Positions 18,019-26,692 of a stretch of 64,000 bases of DNA are shown piece by piece (positions within the stretch are counted from its first letter, which is position 1; each line of letters begins with the position of its first letter). Under the pieces are notes generated by a model, which worked only from the letters and a program-made list of their open reading frames with translations, was not told the DNA's origin and did not search any database. This DNA is from JASHPR01 sp963729365 (GTDB lineage: Bacteria > Actinomycetota > Actinomycetes > Streptosporangiales > Streptosporangiaceae). The position numbers were made by a program, and so were the translations under genes. The stretch covers positions 1 to 64,000 of the forward strand of contig CAVSNQ010000024.1 in NCBI GenBank assembly GCA_963729365.1. The letters are read 5' to 3'.

Positions 18019-18975
18019 ATGGCTGAGATCCTGGTCCTCGCCGAGCACTCCGGCGAGTCCGTCAAGAAGGTCACCTGCGAGCTGCTGACCCTGGCCCGCC
18101 GGTTCGGCGAGCCGTCGGTTGTCTGGGCCGGCCCGGGCGCTGACGGCGGGAGAGAGCGGCTGGCCGAGTTCGGCGCGGCCAAGGTGTATGTCGCGGGCGG
18201 CGACGAGCTCGACGAGTACGTGGTCGCCCCGAAGGCGGAGCTGCTGGCCGCGCTGGTGGCTGAGAAGTCGCCGGCCGCCGTGCTGGTCGCCAGCACCGCC
18301 GAGGGCCGGGAGGTCGCGGCCAGGCTGGCCGTGAAGACAGGTTCCGGCCTGATCACCGACGCGGTCGACCTGGGCGAGGACCTGGTCGCCGAGCAGTCGA
18401 TCTTCGGCGGCGCGATCGTCGTCCAGTCCAAGGTCCGTACCGGGACACCGATCGTGGCCGTGCGCCCCAACGCGGTCGCGCCGGAGCCCGGGCCGGCCGC
18501 CGCGGAACTCGAGAACGTCGCCGTCGAGGTCAGCGACGCCGCGAAGAGCGCGCGGATCACCGAGCGAGTCGTTCAGGAACGAGGCGAGCGGCCCGAGCTC
18601 ACCGAGGCTTCGATCGTGGTCTCCGGCGGCCGCGGGGTCGGCGGCGCGGAGAACTTCGCGCTGATCGAGAAGCTGGCTGACTCGCTCGGTGCCGCCGTCG
18701 GCGCGTCCCGGGCGGCCACCGACGCGGGCTGGTACCCGCACCAGTTCCAGGTCGGCCAGACAGGAAAGACCGTTTCTCCCCAGCTGTACCTGGCGGTGGG
18801 CATCTCCGGTGCGATCCAGCACCGGGCCGGCATGCAGACGTCTAAGACGATCATGGTGATCAACAAGGATGCCGAGGCCCCGATCTTTGAGCTCGCCGAC
18901 TTTGGCGTCGTGGGGGATCTGTTCCAGGTCGTTCCCCAGCTGACCGAGGAGATCGAGAAGCGGTCCCAGGGCTGA
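18019..18975 (+). CDS. etfA: Electron transfer flavoprotein alpha subunit
   Basis: FAD-binding alpha (FixB) chain, 318 aa. The N-terminal domain starts MAEILVLAEHSGESVKKVT. The C-terminal FAD domain carries VSGGRGVGGAENF, GASRAATDAGWYPHQFQVGQTGKTVSP, the YLAVGISGAIQHRAGM motif and VINKDAEAPIFELADFGVVGD. GGAGG lies upstream of the ATG. In other actinomycetes etfBA precedes iscS and mnmA, as here. Confidence 0.96.
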   Translation: MAEILVLAEHSGESVKKVTCELLTLARRFGEPSVVWAGPGADGGRERLAEFGAAKVYVAGGDELDEYVVAPKAELLAALVAEKSPAAVLVASTAEGREVAARLAVKTGSGLITDAVDLGEDLVAEQSIFGGAIVVQSKVRTGTPIVAVRPNAVAPEPGPAAAELENVAVEVSDAAKSARITERVVQERGERPELTEASIVVSGGRGVGGAENFALIEKLADSLGAAVGASRAATDAGWYPHQFQVGQTGKTVSPQLYLAVGISGAIQHRAGMQTSKTIMVINKDAEAPIFELADFGVVGDLFQVVPQLTEEIEKRSQG

Positions 18976-19029
18976 CGAGCCATATTCAGGGCACGTCCAG
19001 CTAGCCTCGCCCGGTTAGGCTGAGAAATC

Positions 19030-20250
19030 ATGGGATACCTCGATGCCGGCGGCAGCCGCCGGGCGCCGGCACCGGCGTCGCCCGTCTACCTTGATCATGC
19101 GGCGACCACCCCGATGCTGCCCGAGGCCCTCGAGGCGATGACCGAGGAACTCGGCCAGCTTGGCAACCCCTCGTCGCTGCATAACGCGGGCCGCCGGGCG
19201 CGCCGGGTGGTCGAGGAGTCGCGTGAGCAGATCGCGGCGACCTACGGCGCCCGCCCCAGCGAGGTGGTCTTCACCAGCGGCGGGACCGAGGCGGACAACC
19301 TGGCCGTTAAGGGGCTGTTCTGGGCGCGGAGGTCCGCGGATCCCGCGCGGCGGCGGGTGCTCACCGCGGCGATCGAGCATCACGCCATCCTGGACTGCGT
19401 GGGATGGCTGCGCGATCATGAGGGCGCGGAGCCCGGCTGGCCGGCGCTTGACGCCACCGGAACGATCAGCCCGGCGGCCCTTCGTGAAGCCATTGAACGC
19501 GACGCCGACGAGGTCGCCCTGGTCAGCATCATGTGGGCCAACAACGAGGTCGGGACGGTGCAGCCGGTCGCGGACCTGGCCGCGGTCGCGCGCGAGTACC
19601 GGATACCGTTCCACAGCGACGCGGTCCAGGCCGCCGGCCAGCTGCCGGTCAGCCTGGTCGGCAGCGGCGCCTCGGCGCTCACCATCACCGCCCACAAGAT
19701 CGGCGGGCCGGTCGGGGCGGGCGCGCTGCTGCTCGCGCGGGGCATCGACCTGGTTCCGGTGCTGCACGGCGGCGGCCAGGAGCGCGACGTACGGTCCGGA
19801 ACCCTGGACGCGCCGGCAATCCGGGCCTTCGCGGTCGCCGTCGAGATCGCCGCCGCGCGCCGGGACGACGAGGCCAAGCGGCTGGCTGGACTGCGGGACG
19901 ACCTGATCGTGCAGGTGCTGGCCGCGGTGCCGGACGCGATCCTGAACGGCTCACCGCCCGGCCCGGGCCGGCTGCCGGGCAACGCCCACTTCTCGTTCCC
20001 CGGCTGCGAGGGCGACGCGCTGCTGATGCTGCTCGACGCCAAGGGCATCGCCTGCTCGACGGGTTCCGCCTGCACGGCGGGCGTGGCGCAGCCCAGCCAC
20101 GTGCTGCTCGCAATGGGCGCCGATGAGGCGCGGGCCCGCGGATCGCTGCGGTTCTCGCTCGGGCACTCGAGCACCCAGGCGGACGTGGACGCCCTAGGCG
20201 CGGTGATCGGCGAGGCCGTCGAACGAGCCCGCCGCGCGGCCGCCCGCTGA
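19030..20250 (+). CDS. Cysteine desulfurase (IscS/NifS-like)
   Basis: PLP enzyme of 406 aa that takes sulfur from cysteine as an enzyme persulfide. Seen: VYLDHAATTPM N-terminus, TSGGTEADNLA, the PLP lysine in TITAHKIGGPVG and the sulfur-carrying Cys in IACSTGSACTAG near residue 340. It lies upstream of mnmA, so sulfur supply for tRNA 2-thiouridine is the likely main job; family members also serve Fe-S assembly. TAGGCT lies 8 nt before the ATG, in line with leaderless translation. Confidence 0.92.
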   Translation: MGYLDAGGSRRAPAPASPVYLDHAATTPMLPEALEAMTEELGQLGNPSSLHNAGRRARRVVEESREQIAATYGARPSEVVFTSGGTEADNLAVKGLFWARRSADPARRRVLTAAIEHHAILDCVGWLRDHEGAEPGWPALDATGTISPAALREAIERDADEVALVSIMWANNEVGTVQPVADLAAVAREYRIPFHSDAVQAAGQLPVSLVGSGASALTITAHKIGGPVGAGALLLARGIDLVPVLHGGGQERDVRSGTLDAPAIRAFAVAVEIAAARRDDEAKRLAGLRDDLIVQVLAAVPDAILNGSPPGPGRLPGNAHFSFPGCEGDALLMLLDAKGIACSTGSACTAGVAQPSHVLLAMGADEARARGSLRFSLGHSSTQADVDALGAVIGEAVERARRAAAR

Positions 20251-20310
20251 TCCCCGCGGCGCCGCCGACCCCGCCGCGGCGCCGCTGACCCCCCCGCCGT
20301 CCGGAGCTAT

Positions 20311-20330
20311 AACGTGCCTATCGGTACGTT
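20311..20330. terminator. Hairpin terminator between convergent genes
   Basis: AACGTGCC-TATC-GGTACGTT forms an 8-bp stem (one G-U) with a 4-nt loop, placed between the stops of the cysteine desulfurase and the MaoC gene. It could serve both directions. Just upstream, GC-rich CCGCGGCGCCGC repeats could form further hairpins. Confidence 0.5.
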
Positions 20331-20339
20331 CATGGTGCT

Positions 20340-20855
20340 TCAGGCGGGGTGACGGGCACGGATGATGTTCATGGCGGTGAGCTGGAGCACGACTTCGTCG
20401 TTCTGATTGATCAGCTCGGCCTTGGTCCGCACCAGACCGCGATCCGGCTTGGACCGCGAGCGGCGGGTCTCGACGAAGGTGGCCCGCAGCCGCAGCGAGT
20501 CGCCCGGGCGCACCGGGGCTGGCCAGCGCAGCTCGTCGATGCCGGGGGAGGCCAGGCTGGCCACCCGGGACAGGCAGTGGTCGACGAAGATCCGCATCAT
20601 GATCCCGGCCGTGTGCCAGCCGCTCGCGATCAGGCCGTGGAACGGGCCCGTGGCCGCGAACTCGCGGTCTATGTGCATCGGCTGCGGGTCGAACCTCGTG
20701 GCGAACTCGATGATCTCCGCCTCGGTCACCGTGACGTACCCGTACTCGTACACGGCCCCCGGCGTGTAGTCCTCGAAGTAGCGGTCGTCGATCGGCGCCG
20801 CGAAGTCACTCTCGCCGAGGGACTTGGTGGCGGGCGGGTTAGCTCCCTGCTGCAT
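20340..20855 (-). CDS. MaoC-like hotdog dehydratase
   Basis: 171-aa hotdog-fold protein with the (R)-hydratase motif region FATRFDPQPMHIDREFA (catalytic Asp and His) and GLIASGWHTAGIMMRI. Relatives hydrate trans-2-enoyl-CoA thioesters or dehydrate 3-hydroxyacyl-CoA. It sits between the cysteine desulfurase and mnmA on the opposite strand and is divergent from mnmA. Substrate unknown. Confidence 0.85.
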   Translation of the reverse strand: MQQGANPPATKSLGESDFAAPIDDRYFEDYTPGAVYEYGYVTVTEAEIIEFATRFDPQPMHIDREFAATGPFHGLIASGWHTAGIMMRIFVDHCLSRVASLASPGIDELRWPAPVRPGDSLRLRATFVETRRSRSKPDRGLVRTKAELINQNDEVVLQLTAMNIIRARHPA

Positions 20856-20961
20856 GCTGGCTCCTTGTCGTCGAGCTCAACCCAGTGTGCCGGGACCGCC
20901 CGGCGGTGCAGTGGGCGGCTCCGGTGACGTGCCCGACCGTGAGCGCATACCCTCGAAGCCG

Positions 20962-22080
20962 ATGACTCGACTGCGCGTGCTCGCCGCTATGTCCGGTGGC
21001 GTCGACTCGGCCGTGGCCGCCGCCCGGGCCGCCGACGCCGGTCACGACGTGACCGGCGTCCATCTTGCGCTGTCCAGGAACCCGAGTTCCTACCGGACCG
21101 GCGCCCGCGGCTGCTGCACCCTCGAGGACGCCAGGGACGCGCGGCGCGCCGCCGACGTCATCGGCATCCCGTTCTACGTCTGGGACCTGGCCGATCAGTT
21201 TCACCGCGAGGTGGTGCAGGACTTCGTGGACGAGTACGCGCGCGGCCGCACGCCGAATCCCTGCCTGCGCTGCAACGAGAAGATCAAGTTCGCCGCCGTG
21301 CTGGATCGGGCGGTGGCGCTGGGCTTCGACGCCGTCTGCACCGGCCACCATGCCCGCCTGGCACCGGCCGCCGACGGCGGCCAGCGGCTGCTGCGGAGCG
21401 TGGACCAGGCCAAGGACCAGTCCTACGTGCTGGCCGTGCTGACCGCCGCGCAGCTAGCCCGGGCGATGTTCCCGCTCGGCGACACGACCAAGGACCAGGT
21501 GCGCAAGGAAGCCGCCGCGCGTGGCCTGGCCGTGGCCGACAAGCCGGACAGCCACGACGTCTGTTTCATCGCCGACGGGGACACGAGGAAGTTCCTGCAG
21601 AACCAGCTGGGCAGCGCTCCGGGCGCGATAATCGACTCCAGCGGAGCGGTGGTGGGTGCCCACGACGGGAGCTACGGCTTCACCATCGGCCAGCGAAAGG
21701 GCCTTGGCCTTACCAGGCCCGGTTCCGACGGTCGGCCCCGCTACGTACTCGACATCGAGCCAGTGAGCCGAACCGTCACCGTAGGTCCTGCGGAGAGCCT
21801 GGACGTTCTGGAGATCGAGGCCAGCCAGCCAGTCTGGTCGGGCTGCACCCCGCCCAACGAGCCCATTGACTGTCTCGTCCAGCTGCGCGCGCATGGCGAG
21901 CCTCAGGCCGCCACCTGCGAAGCGGATGGCGCCACGCTGCGGATCCGCCTGCACGACCCTGCTCGGGGGATCGCCAGGGGCCAGGCAGCCGTGCTCTATG
22001 ACAATGAGGTTGTCCTGGGCAGCGCCACGATCAGCGCTGTCTCACGGACTCTTGAGAGAGTCGAGCCGCCTCGCACCTGA
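20962..22080 (+). CDS. mnmA: tRNA 2-thiouridine(34) synthase
   Basis: ATP-dependent thiolation of U34 in tRNA for Lys, Glu and Gln. 372 aa. Seen: PP-loop RVLAAMSGGVDSAVAAA, the RTPNPCLRCNEKIKF segment with catalytic Cys, FDAVCTGHHARL, KDQSYVL, the second catalytic Cys in DSHDVCFIADG, and FTIGQRKGLGL. I chose ATG 20962 because the family starts just before the PP-loop; TACCCT lies 8 nt upstream. The tRNA-Gln and tRNA-Glu at the other end of the block are candidate substrates. Confidence 0.95.
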   Translation: MTRLRVLAAMSGGVDSAVAAARAADAGHDVTGVHLALSRNPSSYRTGARGCCTLEDARDARRAADVIGIPFYVWDLADQFHREVVQDFVDEYARGRTPNPCLRCNEKIKFAAVLDRAVALGFDAVCTGHHARLAPAADGGQRLLRSVDQAKDQSYVLAVLTAAQLARAMFPLGDTTKDQVRKEAAARGLAVADKPDSHDVCFIADGDTRKFLQNQLGSAPGAIIDSSGAVVGAHDGSYGFTIGQRKGLGLTRPGSDGRPRYVLDIEPVSRTVTVGPAESLDVLEIEASQPVWSGCTPPNEPIDCLVQLRAHGEPQAATCEADGATLRIRLHDPARGIARGQAAVLYDNEVVLGSATISAVSRTLERVEPPRT

Positions 22081-22431
22081 CGCGGGTCCGGCTCGCACTT
22101 GGCGCGCTTCGAGCCGGGAGCCCCGCGTCTTAACGTGGGTCGTAGTGCTCGTAGCGGTACTGCGCCGACGGGCGGCAGTGGCGCTTGGCCATCCAGACCT
22201 CCCTCCGTCGAATGCGCGAGCCCTCACCCGGTAAGAGCCGCACCGGGGCCAACCGTGGAGCTTCCACAAGCCCGCTATGAGTCCTTTCAAACACCATCGC
22301 CGATCGCCTGCATGATCGCAACTGTCCATTCAGCGAACATGCGGTGGCGCGCGCGACTCAGGTCGGGCTGGCGCGTGCTCCGGCCAGCTGACCCGCAATA
22401 AATGACACAGCTGTCTCAGTAGCCTCATGAG
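22081..22431. other. Gene-poor stretch after mnmA
   Basis: No ORF here shows a recognisable domain. Composition becomes less GC-rich and codon-like periodicity is lost, marking the start of an accessory patch that runs to about 26.7 kb. A leftward ORF of 63 codons (22130-22321) is open but has no family resemblance I can name. Confidence 0.4.
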
Positions 22432-22947
22432 TCACTGTCGCGGCATGGGCCTGTTTCTCGCGCTAGTGTCGCCACCTTCGTATACGAGTCGGTTGTGATC
22501 CCCAGCGAACAGTGTTCGGGTGACACGAATTGGCCGGTCGACCGAGTAAGCGGTGCGCCAGTGCCTTAGCACGGGCACGCCAGGGCTGAGGTTAAGGGCA
22601 GTAACCTCATCGAGCGACGGCATTTCCGCAATAAGCTCGTCGCGGTAACCGACCTGTACGTGCCCCAGGCGTGCCGCAAGCTCCTGTCCGATCCCCTTGG
22701 CCGCAACCCGGGGTTCCATGATCCGAGTTCCCTTGGCCAGATCCTCAGGATAGTAAGACTCCTGAATTGAGACGGGCTGGGTATTAGCCGATCTTTCAAG
22801 GCGCCGCAGGATGACAACTGATCCTTCTGGAACAAGCAAACGTTCGGCAATATCTGGAGTTGCTTCCATGACTGAAAGGCTCAAGACACCAGCAGCCTGG
22901 TGTTTGCCAGGCAGATGCCACAGTGCTGCAGCCGCAGCTCGTGGCAC
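22432..22947 (-). pseudogene. Orphan UTRA domain, remnant of a GntR/HutC-family regulator
   Basis: The protein from about residue 30 on reads as a UTRA effector-binding domain: IAERLLVPEGSVVILRRLER, SIQESYYPEDL, VGYRDELIAEMPSLDE, LNLSPGVPVLRHWRTAY. GntR/HutC regulators carry an N-terminal winged helix before this domain. Here the first 30 residues are not a DNA-binding domain, and no wHTH is readable upstream in any frame. It is therefore most likely a 5'-truncated copy. A complete GntR-UTRA gene lies 3 kb away (25082-25861) but differs clearly in sequence, so this is not a recent duplicate. Confidence 0.6.
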
Positions 22948-23046
22948 ACACCACCCGCCAGCACGCGGCTGGGCCAGGCCGGCAAACCATGCGAAACGGT
23001 ATTGTCGTACAGAGATGATTCAAGCTGGACTCCGCTGAGAGGACCC

Positions 23047-23250
23047 ATGGGACTTTGGCAGCACCGCCGGTACGGGCGGATGATCAGCGCGGTCCTGAGG
23101 CACGCGCGCCGGCGGGCCTTCTCCAGACCCGACACAGGCTGGGGTGACCTAACGGCCGACGATCTCCGCCGCCAGGGAATCAGGCCAGGCATGGCACCGC
23201 CCGGCACCAAACCCCCACGCGCCGTAGTTGTGCCGCGTCACCCTAGATAG
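23047..23250 (+). CDS. Small basic hypothetical protein
   Basis: 67 codons from an ATG with AGAGGA about 5 nt upstream. The product is Arg-rich (RRYGRMISAVLRHARRRAFSRP) and has no family I recognise. It diverges from the orphan UTRA remnant, mirroring the small ORF that diverges from the intact GntR gene at 26211. Coding status is uncertain. Confidence 0.35.
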   Translation: MGLWQHRRYGRMISAVLRHARRRAFSRPDTGWGDLTADDLRRQGIRPGMAPPGTKPPRAVVVPRHPR

Positions 23251-23742
23251 GCAGCCCGCGGCACCCGCGTCAGGTACAGCAATCTCCCGAAGGCCCGCCA
23301 CGGCCACATCAGCCCGCCCCAGCAGCTAACGGCCCGGGAACACAGCGTTGCCCGTCAGCATGCCCAGCCCGCCTGGCATGATCACGGGCCGGGGGGAAGC
23401 TCAGACCACGGTGGCTTACGACTGGCCTACCCCGCCCGCAGCCCGGATCAGCGCCATCTGCCGCCCGGGATCAGCTCACCGCGGAGCCTGACCGCGCCGT
23501 GGAGAACCTCCGTGCCTAATTTGCATACCTGGCTTTCTCCAGCACCCTTCCCCGCTAAATGCGGCCGACTATCAGCCGACACTGGGACCTGACCAGTTAC
23601 TAAACGTTAAGCCAGCCTCAGTCCACCCCGACCGGAACTCATCCGGGGTGTTGCTTGCGGGACCCGCGATACTCAACCGATCGGTTCGCGTCACACTGAA
23701 TGAAAGTTGATCTTTGACGCAAAAGCACTAGCTGGAGGATGC
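23251..23742. other. Non-coding stretch in accessory patch
   Basis: About 490 bp with no convincing ORF on either strand. No repeats, tRNA or terminator stand out beyond scattered GC-rich short palindromes. It separates the orphan UTRA/small ORF pair from the MFS exporter and may be decayed coding DNA. Confidence 0.4.
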
Positions 23743-25092
23743 CTAGGACTGTTGTTCCGGCGTGCCGTATCCGAGTCTCCGGTTGTAACCACGTATGAAC
23801 TCTTTCAGGACTTTCTTGTACCATTCGTGAAGCTTTCCAGGGCTGCCCTCGAGAATCGCCACGCCGAAGGCGGGCATGGCAAGGAGCATGGCGGTCCAAT
23901 GCACTCCTACGCAGCCAGCGAGCCATCCGTCGGCGAGTGAAGCGATTGGCTTGGTTCCAGCCCAGGCCAGCGCCCACAACCCCATCACCTGCGTGGCGTG
24001 CCGAGGCCCGGCCTGTTCCAGCAGCAAGGCCTGAGCCGAGGCTCCTGTGAGCAGCCCCGCAGCTCCGGCAGTCACAGCCGCGGCGAAGCTAATGTAGGCA
24101 CTGATGCCAAGGGCGAAAACGACGACCGAGAGGGCAAGCACAGCCAGCGGGATCGTCGCGCGGCGGGCGGTCGACGGTCGAGCAGGCAAGAGCGCGCCCA
24201 GTACCGTGCCAAGGCCGAGGGCAGACAAGAAGTAGGCGGCCCAGCGACTCGAGACTCGCAGGATTTGGTGCGCAAGTGATGGCCCGAGCACCAGAACGGG
24301 ATCGTCGGCGATCGTAACCGCGGCCACCATGGCCAGCAGAAGCATGATGCGTGGCCGCCTTACAGCAAGTCTCAGCCCTGACCATGCAGGTGTCGGCTCG
24401 ATCTGCTCTGTCATTGGTGGCCTGACAGACAGAATTACGAAAGCAAATATTAGGAACGTGATTGCATTGAGCGCGAACGCCCAGCCGGTGCCAATGCTGG
24501 CGAGGACCACAAGACAAAGAACTGGAGCAAGCGTCCTGCCGCCATTATAGGACACCGAGTTCATCGCCAACGCGGCTTTGACTTCATCCTGAGGAACGAG
24601 CGTCGGGACCATTGCGGTCTGAACTGGGAGGGCGAATGTGAACGCAATACCTCCGACGAGTGCTCCGATTACCAGTTCCCATTCTCTTACAATGCCTCGC
24701 AGTATTAGTATTGCTAGTGCCGCGGCTACTATTGCGGATAGCAGCTGGGAGACTATAAGAACCTTTCGCCTGCCTATGCGATTTGCAAGGACTCCAGCTC
24801 TCGAGCCGAGTACCAAAAAGCCCACAAACTGGGCGCATGTTATGAGTCCCACAGCAAAGGCCGAATGTGTGATTTGATAGGCAAGGAGCATTTGCGCCGT
24901 ATTTTGCAGCCAGGTGCCAAGATTCGAGATAAGGCTTCCGACGAAATACCTTAGGAATAGCGGATTCCGCAGGGCTTGCCAGGAGGTCGGCCTTCCGGTC
25001 CCGTTCTTCCTCGTTACCTTGACGAGTGTGCCGCGTGGCGTTGGGGATTGGACTGGTGTACTGAAGGGGGCGAAGGTTTGCCTAGCCCTCAT
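23743..25092 (-). CDS. MFS transporter (MFS_3/EntS-like exporter)
   Basis: 449-aa polytopic protein with 12 predicted helices and the EntS-type N-terminus NPLFLRYFVGSLISNLGTWLQNTAQMLLAYQ; the loop after helix 2 reads GVLANRIGRRKVL. Its start overlaps the end of the GntR gene by 11 bp, with GGGAAAGG upstream, so the two form an operon in which the regulator presumably responds to the exported compound. Codons are less GC-biased than in the core genes, which suggests transfer. Substrate unknown. Confidence 0.85.
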   Translation of the reverse strand: MRARQTFAPFSTPVQSPTPRGTLVKVTRKNGTGRPTSWQALRNPLFLRYFVGSLISNLGTWLQNTAQMLLAYQITHSAFAVGLITCAQFVGFLVLGSRAGVLANRIGRRKVLIVSQLLSAIVAAALAILILRGIVREWELVIGALVGGIAFTFALPVQTAMVPTLVPQDEVKAALAMNSVSYNGGRTLAPVLCLVVLASIGTGWAFALNAITFLIFAFVILSVRPPMTEQIEPTPAWSGLRLAVRRPRIMLLLAMVAAVTIADDPVLVLGPSLAHQILRVSSRWAAYFLSALGLGTVLGALLPARPSTARRATIPLAVLALSVVVFALGISAYISFAAAVTAGAAGLLTGASAQALLLEQAGPRHATQVMGLWALAWAGTKPIASLADGWLAGCVGVHWTAMLLAMPAFGVAILEGSPGKLHEWYKKVLKEFIRGYNRRLGYGTPEQQS

Positions 25093-25861
25093 CGGGGACC
25101 TTTCCCACCGTCAGGACGAACTGGTTCCTGTCCGCCGGATAGGTGGTCACGGTGACCCGCAGCGGCTCGCCCGACTCATCAAACGTGGTGCGGATGAGTT
25201 CCACGACGGCGGTGCTTCCATCATCCGGCAGGCCGAAGAACTCCGACTCATTCCGATTCGGAGCCCGGACCACGAACCTGTCGCGCCATCCGACCTGCTT
25301 GACACCGAAGTTCGTATGCAGGTACGAGACTGCTCCATTTGGAATGTCTTCTGCCAGGATGAGCGCCGTGGCGCCCCGCTCGACCAGGCGCATTCGGTAA
25401 AACGAGGTCTGCAGCGACCATGGGATGCCATCGATAAAGCGTTGCTGATGGCGGCTGACGACGGTGCCGCCGGCGGGCACATCTAGCTCGGAGGCGACCA
25501 GGTCCGTGGCTGGTGGCATCTCCACGCGTGGGGGCGAGACCGTGGGTTTCCGGGATCGGGCGGCTACCTCGGAGAGGTACGCCGCACTCTCGGCGCTCGG
25601 GCCAGCCTCGGCGTCCGTGGACAGTGTGGTGACGAACGGGTCGATATCTTTGGTTACGAAGGTTCCCTGGCCCGGCCTGGTAACGACCAGGCCGCGAGTG
25701 ACCAGCCACTTGACGGCGTCGCGAACCGTGTTGCGAGAAGCGTCGTACATCTCCCTTAGCTCGAACTCCGAAGGCATCGGCTGGCCATCGGCGCCAAGCT
25801 CACCCGACTCGATCTTCTTGCGAAGGTCCTCGGCGATCCGTCGCCACAGCGGATCAGGCAT
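25082..25861 (-). CDS. GntR family transcriptional regulator with UTRA domain
   Basis: 259-aa HutC-type regulator. N-terminal winged helix: DPLWRRIAEDLRKKIESGEL, MPSEFELREMYDASRNTVRDAVKWL (recognition helix), GLVVTRPGQGTFVT. C-terminal UTRA effector domain from about residue 110. I chose ATG 25861 because GAGGAGGGG lies 6 nt upstream; an open extension to 26002 lacks family support. It overlaps and precedes the MFS exporter. The 29-bp palindrome at 26004-26032 lies upstream and is a candidate autoregulatory operator. Confidence 0.9.
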   Translation of the reverse strand: MPDPLWRRIAEDLRKKIESGELGADGQPMPSEFELREMYDASRNTVRDAVKWLVTRGLVVTRPGQGTFVTKDIDPFVTTLSTDAEAGPSAESAAYLSEVAARSRKPTVSPPRVEMPPATDLVASELDVPAGGTVVSRHQQRFIDGIPWSLQTSFYRMRLVERGATALILAEDIPNGAVSYLHTNFGVKQVGWRDRFVVRAPNRNESEFFGLPDDGSTAVVELIRTTFDESGEPLRVTVTTYPADRNQFVLTVGKVPDEG

Positions 25862-26210
25862 CTGCCCCTCCTCGCCCTGAACGCCACATCCCAACAAGAC
25901 CAACGGCTGGTCCAGGTGGGTTGAATAGAACTGTACTGATAGGTCAGATTGTTGGGTCTGGCCTATTGTGTTCGATCTTGCGTGCTGCCAGCATGAAACC
26001 ATACCACCTGTTGGTATAGCTCCAACAGGTGGGTTAGATCCAACGGATGGACTAGCTGGTCAGATCCTAGCCCTTGGGCTAGTAGGAACGGGCCAGATCA
26101 ACCTAGTACCCGCCGTTGGTGCCAGCCACACACGCCACGCAGACACCTCCGAAAGGAGCAAATAGGACAAAAAAGCCAGCGGATGGCCGGTTTTGAAAGG
26201 GGGATCCGCC
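25862..26210. promoter_or_regulatory. Palindrome-rich divergent intergenic region
   Basis: 349 bp between the leftward GntR gene and a rightward small ORF. It contains the long palindrome at 26004-26032, a second inverted repeat CTAGCCC-TT-GGGCTAG near 26070, and partial repeats of GGTCTGGCC / GGCCAGATC. CTCC-GAAA-GGAG lies near 26147. The density of dyads suggests multiple operator sites or structured RNA; no gene is evident inside. Confidence 0.5.
26004..26032. promoter_or_regulatory. Perfect 11-bp inverted repeat, candidate GntR operator
   Basis: CCACCTGTTGG, 7-nt spacer TATAGCT, CCAACAGGTGG. The core GGTATAGCTCC resembles the T-A centred dyads bound by HutC-subfamily GntR proteins. It lies 143 bp upstream of the GntR start and 179 bp upstream of the divergent small ORF. 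Confidence 0.5.
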
Positions 26211-26366
26211 ATGGCAGCCGTCGAACTACTAGCGATCAGTGTGGTCTTCATCACGGGGGTGATCACCGGGATTGTCCTCCTGGTGAGCCTGGCAAGTCGC
26301 AGGGAAGACCGCAGGGCGAAGCTGAGTCGCGAGGCTCCAGACCGGGTGACCATGGCCGGCTCCTGA
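26211..26366 (+). CDS. Small single-pass membrane protein
   Basis: 51 codons. An N-terminal hydrophobic helix (AAVELLAISVVFITGVITG, continuing IVLLVSLA) is followed by a charged tail SRREDRRAKLSREAPDRV. AAAGGGGG lies about 6 nt before the ATG. It diverges from the GntR regulator. If one base were added near 26358, the tail would continue in the neighbouring frame as LLTGLYVHRPGDDGPEH to a stop at 26488, so a frame error at the end is possible. No family known to me. Confidence 0.5.
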   Translation: MAAVELLAISVVFITGVITGIVLLVSLASRREDRRAKLSREAPDRVTMAGS

Positions 26367-26371
26367 CCGGC

Positions 26372-26692
26372 CTATACGTGCATCGTCCAGGCGATGACGG
26401 ACCAGAGCACGGCTATCCAGATGATGATCAGGCGGAAAGCAACGGACCGCCGCGCCGGGACTCTGGGCGTCAATGGCCCGGGGCCTAGGACCCGGGCGCC
26501 CAGGCACCGGGACCCAGACCCCAGACGAGACCGAAACCTAGGACCGGAGCCTAGGCTCCGCCCAAGGCCCTGCGGCCGCCCGCGACCGGGGCGTGGTGCG
26601 GCCGCAGGGACCGCGGGGCGTGCGGCCGCAGCCGGCCTGAACGGGGCGGCCGCAGCAAGGGGCCTAGGCGGACCGGGCGACCCGGCGGTCAC
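26372..26692 (-). CDS. Hypothetical small protein with C-terminal membrane helix
   Basis: 106 codons from GTG 26692, overlapping the end of the large membrane protein by 29 bp. The N-terminal two thirds is low-complexity Pro/Ala/Arg/Gly. The C-terminus is a clear hydrophobic segment, VAFRLIIIWIAVLWSVIAW. The coupled position and the helix favour a real tail-anchored protein, but biased composition could produce such an ORF by chance. The same DNA on the + strand holds the alternative tail of the small ORF at 26211. The stretch also contains the 14-bp palindrome GGAGCCTAGGCTCC near 26550. Confidence 0.3.
   Translation of the reverse strand: MTAGSPGPPRPLAAAAPFRPAAAARPAVPAAAPRPGRGRPQGLGRSLGSGPRFRSRLGSGSRCLGARVLGPGPLTPRVPARRSVAFRLIIIWIAVLWSVIAWTMHV

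Noticed and set aside
22130..22321. 63-codon leftward ORF ending RYEHYDPR
   Set aside because: No ribosome-binding site or family resemblance, overlapped by other open frames; not enough to call a gene.
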